Notes: a model not told the origin generated them from the sequence alone. A stretch of 7,033 bases of DNA from an uncultured Collinsella sp. (GCA_900758885.1 CAAETD010000182.1:1-7033); one strand, 5' to 3'. Counted from the stretch's first letter, positions 1 through 6,563 are shown. Made by a program: numbers and translations.

Positions 1-4
1 CAAC

Positions 5-39
5 AAGCGAGATGCCTGCGACTTGCAGGCATCTCGCTT
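5..39. terminator. Hairpin downstream of guaB, possible terminator
   Basis: Positions 5-19 and 25-39 form a perfect 15-bp stem with a 5-nt loop. It is the last strong structure downstream of guaB, which is read on the minus strand. The tails are weak: the minus-strand side reads TTGTTG and the plus-strand side reads TTTATCTAAA. It could therefore end guaB transcription, a convergent plus-strand gene outside the window, or both. The stem is clear, but the function is inferred from position. Confidence 0.55.
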
Positions 40-97
40 TATCTAAATAACGTGGGTGTGGATCAACCGCTAATTGTTACCAGCCCAAGCATGGTCG

Positions 98-196
98 GGT
101 TTTCCAAGTGCCGCAGATTGCCGTGAAAGAGGAGCGACGCGTACTTTGGTACGCAAGCGACGGTTTGAACGGCAAGGTGCGGTGCTTGGGAAAGCC
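98..196. repeat. Long imperfect palindrome in the guaB 3' flank
   Basis: The outer arms 98-115 and 178-196 pair with one bulge and a few G-T pairs. The next arms, TTGCCGT (118-124) and ACGGCAA (169-175), pair perfectly. At the tip, GCGTAC (139-144) and GTACGC (149-154) close on a TTTG loop. Two direct copies of AGCGACG (133-139 and 156-162) flank the tip. The element begins two bases after the guaB stop codon, so it would be part of the guaB 3' UTR. There is no T-run, so it is not a standard terminator. It could be a REP or MITE-like repeat or a structured 3' UTR. No second copy is present in this window. Confidence 0.6.
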
Positions 197-198
197 GC

Positions 199-1710
199 TT
201 AGCGGTAGCTGACGCTCTGTTGGGAATCCTTGACGACTACGTCGTGGGCGCCGCCTTCGACGATGGAGGTGGAGCTTACCAGGGTCAGGCGTGCCTTTTC
301 CTGGAGCTCGGGGATCGAGAGGGCACCGCAGTTGCACATCGTGGACTTGACCTTGTAGAGCGTGCCGCCCACGCCGTCCTTGAGGGAACCGGCGTAGGGA
401 ACGTAGGAGTCGACGCCTTCGACGAAGCTGAGCTTCGCGGCGCCGCCCAAGTCGTAGCGCTGCCAGTTGCGGGCACGCGCAGAACCCTCGCCCCAGTACT
501 CCTTCATGTACTGACCGTTAACGTTGACGCGCTCGGTCGGACTCTCGTCGAAGCGGGCGAAATAACGGCCCAGCATCATAAAGTCTGCACCCATGGCAAG
601 GGCGAGCGTCATGTGGTAGTCATAGACGATACCGCCGTCGGAGCACACGGGCACGTAGACGCCGGTCTCCTCGTAGTACTCGTCGCGGGCGCGGCAGACA
701 TCGATCAACGCGGTGGCCTGGCCACGGCCGATGCCCTTGGTCTCACGGGTGATGCAGATGGAGCCGCCGCCGATACCGACCTTGATGAAGTCGGCACCGC
801 AGTCGGCCAGGAAGCGGAAACCCTCGGCGTCGACGACGTTACCGGCACCAACCTTGACGTCCTCGCCGTAGTTGGCGCGGATCCACTCGATAGTGCGCTT
901 CTGCCACTCGCTGAAGCCCTCAGAGGAGTCGATGCACAGAACGTCGGCACCGGCCTCGATGAGCAGCGGCACGCGCTCGGCATAGTCGCGGGTGTTGATA
1001 CCGGCGCCGACCATGTAGCGCTTGTCGTTATCGAGCAGCTCGTTAGGGTTGGTCTTGTGGCTGTCGTAGTCCTTGCGGAAGACGATGCCCATGAGGTGAT
1101 CGTAGTCGTCGACGATGGGCAGGGCGTTGAGCTTATTGTCCCAGATGACGTCGTTGGCAACCTTAAGGCTGATGTTCTTGTCGCCCACGATGAGCTGCTC
1201 ACGCGGGGTCATGAACTCGGAGACCTTCGTCTGGTGGTCATCACGGCTGGGGCGATAGTCACGGCTGGTGACGATGCCCAGGAGCTTACCCTTGGGGGTG
1301 CCGTCGTCGGTGACCGGCATAGTAGAGTGACCGGTCTTCTCCTTGAGCTCGATGACCTGCTCCATGGTCATGTCGGGGGTCAGCGTGGAATCGGACTGAA
1401 CGAAACCAGCTTTGTGATCCTTGACGGCCTTGACCATGGCGGCCTCGGACTCGGCGCTCTGGGAACCGTAAATGAAGGACAGGCCGCCCTCGGTAGCGAG
1501 CGCGACACCCATGTCGACGCCCGAGACGGACTGCATGATGGCGGAAACCATGGGGATGTTCAGGGTGATTGCCGGCTTCTCACCGCGCTTGAAGCGGGTC
1601 AGCGGCGTCTTAAGAGAGACGTTGTTAGGGATGCACTGCGAGGACGAATAGCCAGGGACCAGCAGATACTCCGAAAACGTGTGGGACTCACCGGGAAAGA
1701 ACGTAGCCAT
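199..1710 (-). CDS. guaB: IMP dehydrogenase (Tritrichomonas-like type)
   Basis: The enzyme oxidises IMP to XMP with NAD+, the committed step of guanine nucleotide synthesis in the cytosol. The 503-residue protein has a TIM-barrel catalytic domain interrupted by a CBS pair at about residues 102-220. The active-site loop is GIGGGSICITR, with catalytic Cys319. Asp261 (CIDSSEG), Asp358 (CSDGG), Arg382, and Arg418-Tyr419 on the flap (about 402-435) are present. From memory these match the residue numbers of the Tritrichomonas foetus enzyme, and long stretches such as DYHMTLALAMGADF and RARNWQRYDLGG look near-identical to it. Lys310 and Glu431 are the residues linked to low mycophenolic acid sensitivity in that enzyme. 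The ATG start has AAGGAG four bases upstream (1715-1720). The gene is divergent from the winged-helix gene. Its family is certain; whether the genome has a second, ordinary guaB cannot be seen. Confidence 0.95.
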   Translation of the reverse strand: MATFFPGESHTFSEYLLVPGYSSSQCIPNNVSLKTPLTRFKRGEKPAITLNIPMVSAIMQSVSGVDMGVALATEGGLSFIYGSQSAESEAAMVKAVKDHKAGFVQSDSTLTPDMTMEQVIELKEKTGHSTMPVTDDGTPKGKLLGIVTSRDYRPSRDDHQTKVSEFMTPREQLIVGDKNISLKVANDVIWDNKLNALPIVDDYDHLMGIVFRKDYDSHKTNPNELLDNDKRYMVGAGINTRDYAERVPLLIEAGADVLCIDSSEGFSEWQKRTIEWIRANYGEDVKVGAGNVVDAEGFRFLADCGADFIKVGIGGGSICITRETKGIGRGQATALIDVCRARDEYYEETGVYVPVCSDGGIVYDYHMTLALAMGADFMMLGRYFARFDESPTERVNVNGQYMKEYWGEGSARARNWQRYDLGGAAKLSFVEGVDSYVPYAGSLKDGVGGTLYKVKSTMCNCGALSIPELQEKARLTLVSSTSIVEGGAHDVVVKDSQQSVSYR

Positions 1711-1760
1711 GTTTCTCCTTTTTCCATGCGACCGGTCGGCTGCAGGCCTCGTAGGACCCA

Positions 1761-1780
1761 GCCCAACCTTGGGCGCCCAA
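1761..1780. promoter_or_regulatory. Cluster of GCCCAA/TTGGGC half-sites, possible operator
   Basis: Three half-sites alternate in orientation: GCCCAA (1761-1766), TTGGGC (1769-1774) and GCCCAA (1775-1780). The last two form the perfect 12-bp palindrome TTGGGCGCCCAA. The first two form a second palindrome with a CC spacer. They lie in the divergent promoter region, probably within the guaB 5' UTR. This suggests a binding site for a dimeric regulator, perhaps the neighbouring winged-helix protein, or a stem that can form two alternative pairings in RNA. The function is inferred. Confidence 0.35.
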
Positions 1781-1789
1781 TACTGGGGA

Positions 1790-1818
1790 AATATCTTAAC
1801 GCACTTTGACTGCTACAA
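1790..1818 (-). promoter_or_regulatory. Candidate guaB promoter
   Basis: On the minus strand, TTGTAG (1813-1818) and GATATT (1790-1795) are separated by 17 bp and resemble -35 and -10 boxes. They would give a leader of about 75-80 nt that contains the GCCCAA/TTGGGC cluster. The hexamers are imperfect and overlap the promoter proposed for the opposite gene, so the two might compete. Confidence 0.3.
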
Positions 1819-1819
1819 T
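1811..1819 (+). promoter_or_regulatory. Extended -10 promoter of the winged-helix gene
   Basis: TGCTACAAT fits the extended -10 pattern TGnTATAAT with one change. No good -35 box is found at the usual distance, as is common for extended -10 promoters. Transcription would begin near 1826 and leave a leader of about 78 nt. That leader holds a small perfect inverted repeat, GTTTGC (1864-1869) and GCAAAC (1873-1878), which could be an operator or a leader hairpin. Confidence 0.4.
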
Positions 1820-1903
1820 GCATGATTTAAGAAGAGCACACGAGGGTTTGACGCAGGCTTTGCGTTTGCCCAGCAAACACTTTAGCGGGGAGACGTGGAG
1901 CAC

Positions 1904-2248
1904 ATGGAGTACAAGACGACGGCAAAGTTGGTCATTCAAGCGTGCGACAAGGATTTGCCGGGCGTCTTCGGTCACGGCTGTGTCTTGCTGCTGCAGGGTA
2001 TTGCCCGCGAGCACTCGCTCAACCGCGCCGCCAAAAGCATGGGTATGGCGTATTCCAAGGCCTGGCGCATCGTGAACGAGGCAGAAGGCCAGCTGGGCTG
2101 CAAGCTCATCGAGCGCGACGGCGCCCGCGGATCCACCCTCACCCCTGCCGGCGAGCGAGCCATAGCGGCCTACGAGGAGCTGCAGGCCGACATCAACAAC
2201 GTCATCGCCACCAAAGCCAACGACCTCATCGACAGCATCAAAGAGTAG
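1904..2248 (+). CDS. Stand-alone ModE-N/LysR-type winged-helix protein
   Basis: This small 114-residue protein resembles the N-terminal DNA-binding domain of ModE and LysR regulators. Residues 38-60 (SLNRAAKSMGMAYSKAWRIV) look like the helix-turn-helix, and residues 66-82 (CKLIERDGARGSTLTPAG) look like the wing, including the typical LTPAG end. A short helical tail follows. There is no molybdate-binding TOBE domain and no LysR effector domain, so how it senses a signal is unknown. I chose the ATG at 1904: GGGGAG (1887-1892) lies 11 bases upstream and GGAG (1897-1900) lies 3 bases upstream. A GTG at 1895 in the same frame would add three residues but sits too close to GGGGAG. It is divergent from guaB and may act on the shared intergenic region. 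Its target is not known, and a role in molybdate control is only one option. Confidence 0.8.
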   Translation: MEYKTTAKLVIQACDKDLPGVFGHGCVLLLQGIAREHSLNRAAKSMGMAYSKAWRIVNEAEGQLGCKLIERDGARGSTLTPAGERAIAAYEELQADINNVIATKANDLIDSIKE

Positions 2249-2288
2249 CCCATTTGGGACGGGGCCTTATAGCCACACAACCCCTTCT

Positions 2289-2363
2289 CATAAGTTGCGG
2301 TGAAATAGGGACTGTTTATGCGGTTAAAGCCGTAAATCAATCCCTATTTCACCGCAACTTATG
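2289..2363. repeat. Perfect 23-bp inverted repeat between convergent genes
   Basis: Arms 2289-2311 and 2341-2363 are exact reverse complements, 23 bp each, around a 29-nt centre. The centre is partly self-complementary too (TGTTTATGCGG against CCGTAAATCA, with a bulge). The element fills much of the 133-bp gap between the winged-helix gene and the convergent PLP-family gene. No T-run follows on either strand, so it does not look like an ordinary terminator. Such a long perfect match is typical of a recently placed palindromic repeat or a small non-autonomous element. It encodes nothing visible. Confidence 0.85.
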
Positions 2364-2381
2364 GAGTTGAGGATGATTTAG

Positions 2382-3374
2382 CTAGTTGCGGAGAGCGTTG
2401 TCTAGGGTGGAGGCCACGATCAAGGGGTCGTCGGTACCGGCGAAGAGGCGGATGGTGCTCCCCTGCTTGCCGCGTGGGGCCGAAAGACGCGTCGCTGCGC
2501 CGCCGGCAGGCGATGTGCGAAACTCCCCCGGCAAAGCGACGAACAGCTCTCCCGCGCTACGCTCGATAAGGTCAAATTCAACTGCCGGGCCAAAACCATG
2601 CTCGAGGATTCCCGTTGCAACCGCATGGTCGGGATGCGAGCTCAGCCCGGGATAGCGCACGTTGCGCACCATCTCGTTGGCGGCCAGATACTCGGCCAGC
2701 GCACGGGCGCGGTCGAGATACGCCTGCATGCGGACGTCGAACGAGTCCAGCCCGCGCTCCAGCACACCGGCCTCGTCAGCAGGCATTTCTAGCTTGGCCA
2801 AGCCACAGCCCTCAAGCAGGGCATGCGCGCACTCAGCCGCGGCATCCACGCGATGGCGCTTGAGCTGCGAGCGCGCGACCGATACGGCAACCAACTTGCG
2901 CGGAGCCTTGCCGGCGCACACGCGATCGAGCGCCTCGAGCGACAGCACGGCACCCAAACGCAGCGAATCGCAGCCAAAAGCTGACGCCACGGTATTGTCC
3001 ACAACCAGCAGCGCATGGGCCTCACGCGCCGCGCGGCCCAGAGCGCGAAGGTCGGGCACACGCAGGCCAAAGCCACCGATGGAGTTCACAAACCACCACA
3101 GGTGCGGCACCTCGGCATCAAACGAAGCATCAAAGTTCTCGGACGCGGCGACAAACGCCTCAACGGATGACGAGCCTACCAGCGCGACATCGCAGCCATC
3201 AAAGCCGCGCACAAACGCATCGGCAAAGTCATCGGCAAACGCGACCAGGCGGTCACTGGGACGCACAATACCCAGCAGCGACAGCGCTGCCGGCACATGC
3301 GGGGCCGCAAGCAACCGCGCCTCACGCGCGCCGGTCCTCAAAGCCCAGGCCTCTTCTATCTGCTGTACGCCCAT
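2382..3374 (-). CDS. Degenerate Cys/Met metabolism PLP-family protein
   Basis: The 330-residue protein has the fold signature of the cystathionine gamma-synthase/O-acetylhomoserine sulfhydrylase family. VVDNT (124-128) holds the Asp that normally contacts the PLP ring nitrogen, VRYPGLSSHP (239-248) is present, and the C-terminus ends with an IRLFAGTDDP-type motif. Key catalytic parts are altered. Aligned without gaps from VDNT, the PLP lysine of the HSxTKYxxGH motif falls on Arg151. The SSGM phosphate-binding segment is replaced by AAPHVP, the ring-stacking Tyr position looks like Phe50, and the N-terminal YxR segment is missing. Family members are usually about 380-420 residues. The frame is intact, so it is not a simple pseudogene. 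The ATG at 3374 has GAAGGGG nine bases upstream. A TTG at 3398 is possible but lies in the preceding terminator's T-run. I infer a non-catalytic or reassigned paralogue; its function is unknown. Confidence 0.8.
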   Translation of the reverse strand: MGVQQIEEAWALRTGAREARLLAAPHVPAALSLLGIVRPSDRLVAFADDFADAFVRGFDGCDVALVGSSSVEAFVAASENFDASFDAEVPHLWWFVNSIGGFGLRVPDLRALGRAAREAHALLVVDNTVASAFGCDSLRLGAVLSLEALDRVCAGKAPRKLVAVSVARSQLKRHRVDAAAECAHALLEGCGLAKLEMPADEAGVLERGLDSFDVRMQAYLDRARALAEYLAANEMVRNVRYPGLSSHPDHAVATGILEHGFGPAVEFDLIERSAGELFVALPGEFRTSPAGGAATRLSAPRGKQGSTIRLFAGTDDPLIVASTLDNALRN

Positions 3375-3390
3375 ACGGTACCGCCCCTTC

Positions 3391-3432
3391 AAAAGCAAAA
3401 ACCCACGATGCGGATGTTCCCCGCATCGTGGG
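3391..3432 (-). terminator. Rho-independent terminator of the GH32 gene
   Basis: On the minus strand a perfect 12-bp stem (3421-3432 with 3402-3413, 7-nt loop) is followed by TTTTTGCTTTT. It lies 38 bases after the GH32 stop codon and ends only about 17 bases before the ATG of the PLP-family gene. It probably ends the sucrose transcript, with the next gene depending on read-through or its own start. Confidence 0.8.
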
Positions 3433-3442
3433 CAACGGCTGC

Positions 3443-3448
3443 AGTATA
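3443..3448 (-). promoter_or_regulatory. Possible -10 box for the PLP-family gene
   Basis: TATACT on the minus strand lies between the GH32 stop and the terminator. A transcript from here would start near 3436 and carry the hairpin in its leader. No -35 box is recognisable, so this is a weak call. Confidence 0.2.
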
Positions 3449-3470
3449 GCGCCGATATGCGACGAATCGC

Positions 3471-5003
3471 CTAGATGTTGAGCACGTGGTAGGTCACGCT
3501 CGCACCCGGAGCGTCAACGGTCACGCCATAGGTCTCGGGGTAGATGCGCGTCGAAAACGCGAGCACGCCATCGTTCACAAACACCTCGACCGACGAGACA
3601 TCACCGACAATGCGCACGTTACGAATCTCGTCGACGGGCTCCCAGCGCACGGTACGACCGCAGCCGGCAGAAGCGCGACCTTCATCGGTAAATCGCATCT
3701 CAAAGCGCGAGGGCAGTTCGCCCTCGGCGGGCGCAAACGACAGCTCCAGCTCGCCATCAACGGTCGCGGCAAACGTGCCGTCGACGCCGTCAACAAAAAC
3801 GTCAATGCAGGTGTCGCCGGCAACCTCCAACGAACCCTCCCCCACACGCACCGAGGTATAATGGCGCTCGATCTCGCGCACCGGCTGCTGCAGCACCACG
3901 CCGCCGGCACCGGCTGTAAGCTCACGCGGCACCGTCATGCAGTGCTGCCAGCCGCACACCACGGTGGGTGCGTTGCCATAGGTCGGCTCATCGGGCATGC
4001 CCATCCAGCCGATCAGAATGTGGCGACCGTCCTCAGCCGTGAACTCCTGCGGTGCATAGAAGTCAAAACCGGCGTCCCACAGGCGGAACTCGCCCAGCTC
4101 ATAGGTACCGTCAACACCGGTAATGTCGCCCGTTACAGGCATGTAGCCAGCAGCGTACACGTTGCCGCGGTCCCAACGACCGCCCTCGAGCCCCTGAGGA
4201 GAGAAGGACAGGAACTTCACCGGCACACCGTCATCGGCCTTAAGCTCAAGATACCCCGGGCACTCCCACATAAACCCAAAGCGCTCGGGCGTAGACACGC
4301 GGCTCTCGAGCTCCCAGCTCAGCATATCGGCCGAACAATACACCAGGATCTCGCCCACATCGCGACCGGCGCCCTCGCCATGCATGGCGCAAAAACGGCT
4401 CTCGACATGCGGACCGTCAACGCGACGACGCGCGCCCAGCACCATGTGATAACGCCCGTCCGCGTCACGCCACACTTTGGGATCGCGCACATGGCACGTC
4501 AGATCCTCGGGATAGTCCTCCGACGCCAGCACCACGCGCTTTTGGCTAAACGTCTGTCCATCGGCGCTCTCGACATACACGGTATCGGCGCGACGGCCGG
4601 TGTTGACATAGTCATAAACGTCGTCCGCATCGGGGAGCTTAACGTTGCCGGTATAGAGCACGCGAATGCGACCGTCCTCGACCAATGCTGAGCCCGAGTA
4701 CACACCATGGCAGTCGAACGGCTCATCGGGAAGCAGCGGCGCGCCAACATACTCCCAGTTCATAAGGTCACGGCTTGTGGCATGGCCCCACATCTTGACG
4801 CCGCCGTTCACATCAAACGGAGCATACTGGAAGTATGCGTGAAACACGCCATCGGCCTGGCAAAGCCCGTTGGGGTCGTTGAGCCAGCCCGTGGGCGGCA
4901 TAATATGAAAATGCTGAGCATAGGGCCCGTGACCGCGCTCGGCGGCCGCTGCATCCATGTTGGCAACGAGCTTGGCAAGATCGCGCTGAAGTGCGTTAGA
5001 CAT
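3471..5003 (-). CDS. scrB: GH32 sucrose-6-phosphate hydrolase
   Basis: This cytoplasmic enzyme is expected to split sucrose-6-phosphate into glucose-6-phosphate and fructose. The 510-residue protein has all three GH32 signatures: WLNDPNG with nucleophile Asp43, VRDPKV with Asp174 of the RDP motif, and WECPGY with acid/base Glu247. FSPQGLEGGRWDRGNVYAAGYM is typical of the sucrase branch. The five-bladed propeller covers about residues 30-350, and a beta-sandwich domain follows, ending in SSVEVFVNDGVLAFSTRIYPE. There is no signal peptide. An extra loop of about 19 residues (198-216) sits between MVLGA and GEILVY. I chose the ATG at 5003; an in-frame TTG at 5015 is possible, and the ribosome site is weak (GGAT) for either. 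It lies just downstream of the sucrose PTS gene, which favours phosphorylated sucrose over a fructan substrate. Confidence 0.93.
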   Translation of the reverse strand: MSNALQRDLAKLVANMDAAAAERGHGPYAQHFHIMPPTGWLNDPNGLCQADGVFHAYFQYAPFDVNGGVKMWGHATSRDLMNWEYVGAPLLPDEPFDCHGVYSGSALVEDGRIRVLYTGNVKLPDADDVYDYVNTGRRADTVYVESADGQTFSQKRVVLASEDYPEDLTCHVRDPKVWRDADGRYHMVLGARRRVDGPHVESRFCAMHGEGAGRDVGEILVYCSADMLSWELESRVSTPERFGFMWECPGYLELKADDGVPVKFLSFSPQGLEGGRWDRGNVYAAGYMPVTGDITGVDGTYELGEFRLWDAGFDFYAPQEFTAEDGRHILIGWMGMPDEPTYGNAPTVVCGWQHCMTVPRELTAGAGGVVLQQPVREIERHYTSVRVGEGSLEVAGDTCIDVFVDGVDGTFAATVDGELELSFAPAEGELPSRFEMRFTDEGRASAGCGRTVRWEPVDEIRNVRIVGDVSSVEVFVNDGVLAFSTRIYPETYGVTVDAPGASVTYHVLNI

Positions 5004-5017
5004 GTCGGTATCCAATC

Positions 5018-5045
5018 GAATTAAATCAACGAACGCTCAAATCAA
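5018..5045 (-). promoter_or_regulatory. Candidate promoter of the GH32 gene
   Basis: TTGATT (5040-5045) and TAATTC (5018-5023) on the minus strand are 16 bp apart. They lie between the PTS terminator and the GH32 start and would give an almost leaderless transcript. No LacI-type site is visible here, so the hydrolase may rely partly on read-through from the PTS promoter. Confidence 0.3.
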
Positions 5046-5051
5046 GGGTTC

Positions 5052-5092
5052 CAGATAAAGAAAACGCCCACAGGATGGAGCCTGCGGGCGTT
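5052..5092 (-). terminator. Terminator between the PTS and GH32 genes
   Basis: Arms 5063-5074 and 5081-5092 form a 12-bp stem with one mismatch (A70/C of the opposite arm) and a 6-nt loop. On the minus strand TTTTCTTTATC follows, and on the plus strand TTATTTTTA follows, so it could work in both directions. It starts 16 bases after the PTS stop codon and may leave the hydrolase less expressed than the permease. Confidence 0.7.
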
Positions 5093-5107
5093 ATTTTTAC
5101 GCGAATC

Positions 5108-6508
5108 CTACGCCTGCTCGGAAGCCTTGGGCTCGTCCTTGTACAGGACAAACGAGACGCCAAAGGAAACCAGCGCGGCGACCGCAAACATGATCGCGTA
5201 CTGCACGGGCTGGGCCAGGCACAGCAGGATACCGAAGATACCGGTAACGCCGGTGCCGGAAGCAGCAAGCGAGGTGAGCGCGCAGACCAGGGCACCGCAA
5301 CCGCCGCCGATGCAGCCGGCGATGAAGGGCTTAAAGAAACGCAGGTTCACGCCAAAGATGGCAGGCTCGGTAATGCCCATGAAGGCGGACAGAGCCGAAG
5401 GAAGCGCCAGGCCCTTGATCTTGGCATCGCGGGTCTTAAAGGCAACGGCGAGCGCAGCGCCACCCTGGGCGATGTTGGCAGCGCTGGCGATGGGCAGCCA
5501 GTAGGTCACACCGTACTGGGCGAGCTGGCCCAGGTCGATGGCGGTGTACATCTGGTGGATACCGGTAACGACCGTGGGGGCATAGAACAGGCCGACGATA
5601 AAGGAACCGATGCCGAAGGGCAGGGTCAGCAGGGCCTGGATCAGACCGAGGATGGCGTTCTCGGCCCAGACAAAGATGGGGCCGACGGCAACGAGCGTCA
5701 CAAGCAAGGTCACGAACACCGAGACAAGCGGGGTCACAAAGAGGTCGAACATCTCGGGAACGATCTTGTGCAGGCGCTTCTCGAGGAAGGCGAGGATGGC
5801 GCAGGCGATAACGATGGGGATCACGTGGCCCTGATAACCGACCCACTCAAAGCTGTACACGCCGGGGATGACGGTGACCATGGTCTGCACGCCCTCGGAG
5901 GCAACCGTGTAGGCGCTCTGAAGCGAGGAATTGATGAACGCACCGCCGACGACGGCACCCAGGTACGGGTTTGCGCCAAAGGCCTTAGCCGCGGAGTAGC
6001 CGATCAGGATCTGCAGAATGCCAAAGGACGTTCCCGAGACCAGGTCGGCGATCTTGTAGATGAAGTTATTGGTGTCGAGCGCGATAAAGCCGTTGGAGGC
6101 CATAAAGTTGAGGGCGCTCATGATGCCCAGCAGCAGGCCCGAAGCAACGATGGCGGGGATGATGGGAACAAAGACGTCGCCGAGCACCTTAATGGCACGC
6201 ATAAAGATGTTCTGCTGCTGCGCCGCGGCCTCCTTGACCTCGGCCTTGGTGGCAGCCTCGACGCCGCTGAGCGCAATGAACTCGTCGTAGACCTTATTGA
6301 CGGTGCCAGTGCCAAAAATAATCTGGAGCTGGCCCTGAGCCTCAAAGACGCCCTTGGCGCCGTCGATATTCTCGAGGGCCTCCTTGTCGACCTTGGCGTT
6401 ATCGGCAATCACCAGGCGCAGACGCGTGGCGCAGTGTGCGGCCGAAACAACGTTGCCGGCGCCACCGATGTTGTTGAGCACCTCTTGGGCTGATTTGCGG
6501 TAGTCCAT
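5108..6508 (-). CDS. scrA: PTS sucrose transporter, IIBC component
   Basis: This inner-membrane permease imports sucrose and phosphorylates it to sucrose-6-phosphate. The 466-residue protein has an N-terminal IIB domain (about 1-85) with phospho-Cys26 in AAHCATRLR. A linker of about 20 residues follows, then a IIC domain (about 105-455) of the glucose superfamily with many hydrophobic segments. Sucrose-type marks are GIHQMYTAIDLGQL (317-330), the ASAANIAQGGAALAVA region, and GITEPAIFGVNLR (378-390). There is no IIA domain, as in other sucrose IIBC proteins, so a IIA must come from elsewhere. The ATG at 6508 is preceded by GGAGGAAAGGGAAG. An upstream in-frame TTG (6526) lies inside that ribosome site and is unlikely. 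The linked GH32 and LacI genes support sucrose, although a related beta-fructoside such as trehalose-type sugars cannot be excluded by sequence alone. Confidence 0.92.
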   Translation of the reverse strand: MDYRKSAQEVLNNIGGAGNVVSAAHCATRLRLVIADNAKVDKEALENIDGAKGVFEAQGQLQIIFGTGTVNKVYDEFIALSGVEAATKAEVKEAAAQQQNIFMRAIKVLGDVFVPIIPAIVASGLLLGIMSALNFMASNGFIALDTNNFIYKIADLVSGTSFGILQILIGYSAAKAFGANPYLGAVVGGAFINSSLQSAYTVASEGVQTMVTVIPGVYSFEWVGYQGHVIPIVIACAILAFLEKRLHKIVPEMFDLFVTPLVSVFVTLLVTLVAVGPIFVWAENAILGLIQALLTLPFGIGSFIVGLFYAPTVVTGIHQMYTAIDLGQLAQYGVTYWLPIASAANIAQGGAALAVAFKTRDAKIKGLALPSALSAFMGITEPAIFGVNLRFFKPFIAGCIGGGCGALVCALTSLAASGTGVTGIFGILLCLAQPVQYAIMFAVAALVSFGVSFVLYKDEPKASEQA

Positions 6509-6563
6509 GACTTCCCTTTCCTCCAACGGGCGATCTGCACCCGGCCATCTTTGACACTTACAC

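Noticed and set aside
77..337. Minus-strand 86-codon frame over the guaB 3' end and palindrome
   Set aside because: It overlaps guaB in another frame, is Arg/Pro-rich and has no supported start site.
220..1809. Plus-strand open frame of 529 codons across guaB
   Set aside because: It is antisense to a clear IMP dehydrogenase. Its Gly/Val/Asp/Leu-rich sequence without motifs is typical of a shadow frame in GC-rich DNA.
2249..2258. CCCATTTGGG after the winged-helix gene as a terminator
   Set aside because: The stem is only four base pairs with a two-base loop and no T-run follows.
3486..4691. Plus-strand open frame of 401 codons across the GH32 gene
   Set aside because: The opposite strand carries all GH32 catalytic motifs; this frame has none of its own.
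5075..6493. Plus-strand open frame of 472 codons across the PTS gene
   Set aside because: It is antisense to a well-supported IIBC permease, and the low-complexity Gly/Asp/His-rich product has no recognisable domain.
6551..6556. TTGACA on the plus strand as a -35 box
   Set aside because: No -10 box lies at a proper distance and no plus-strand gene follows; both neighbours are on the minus strand.
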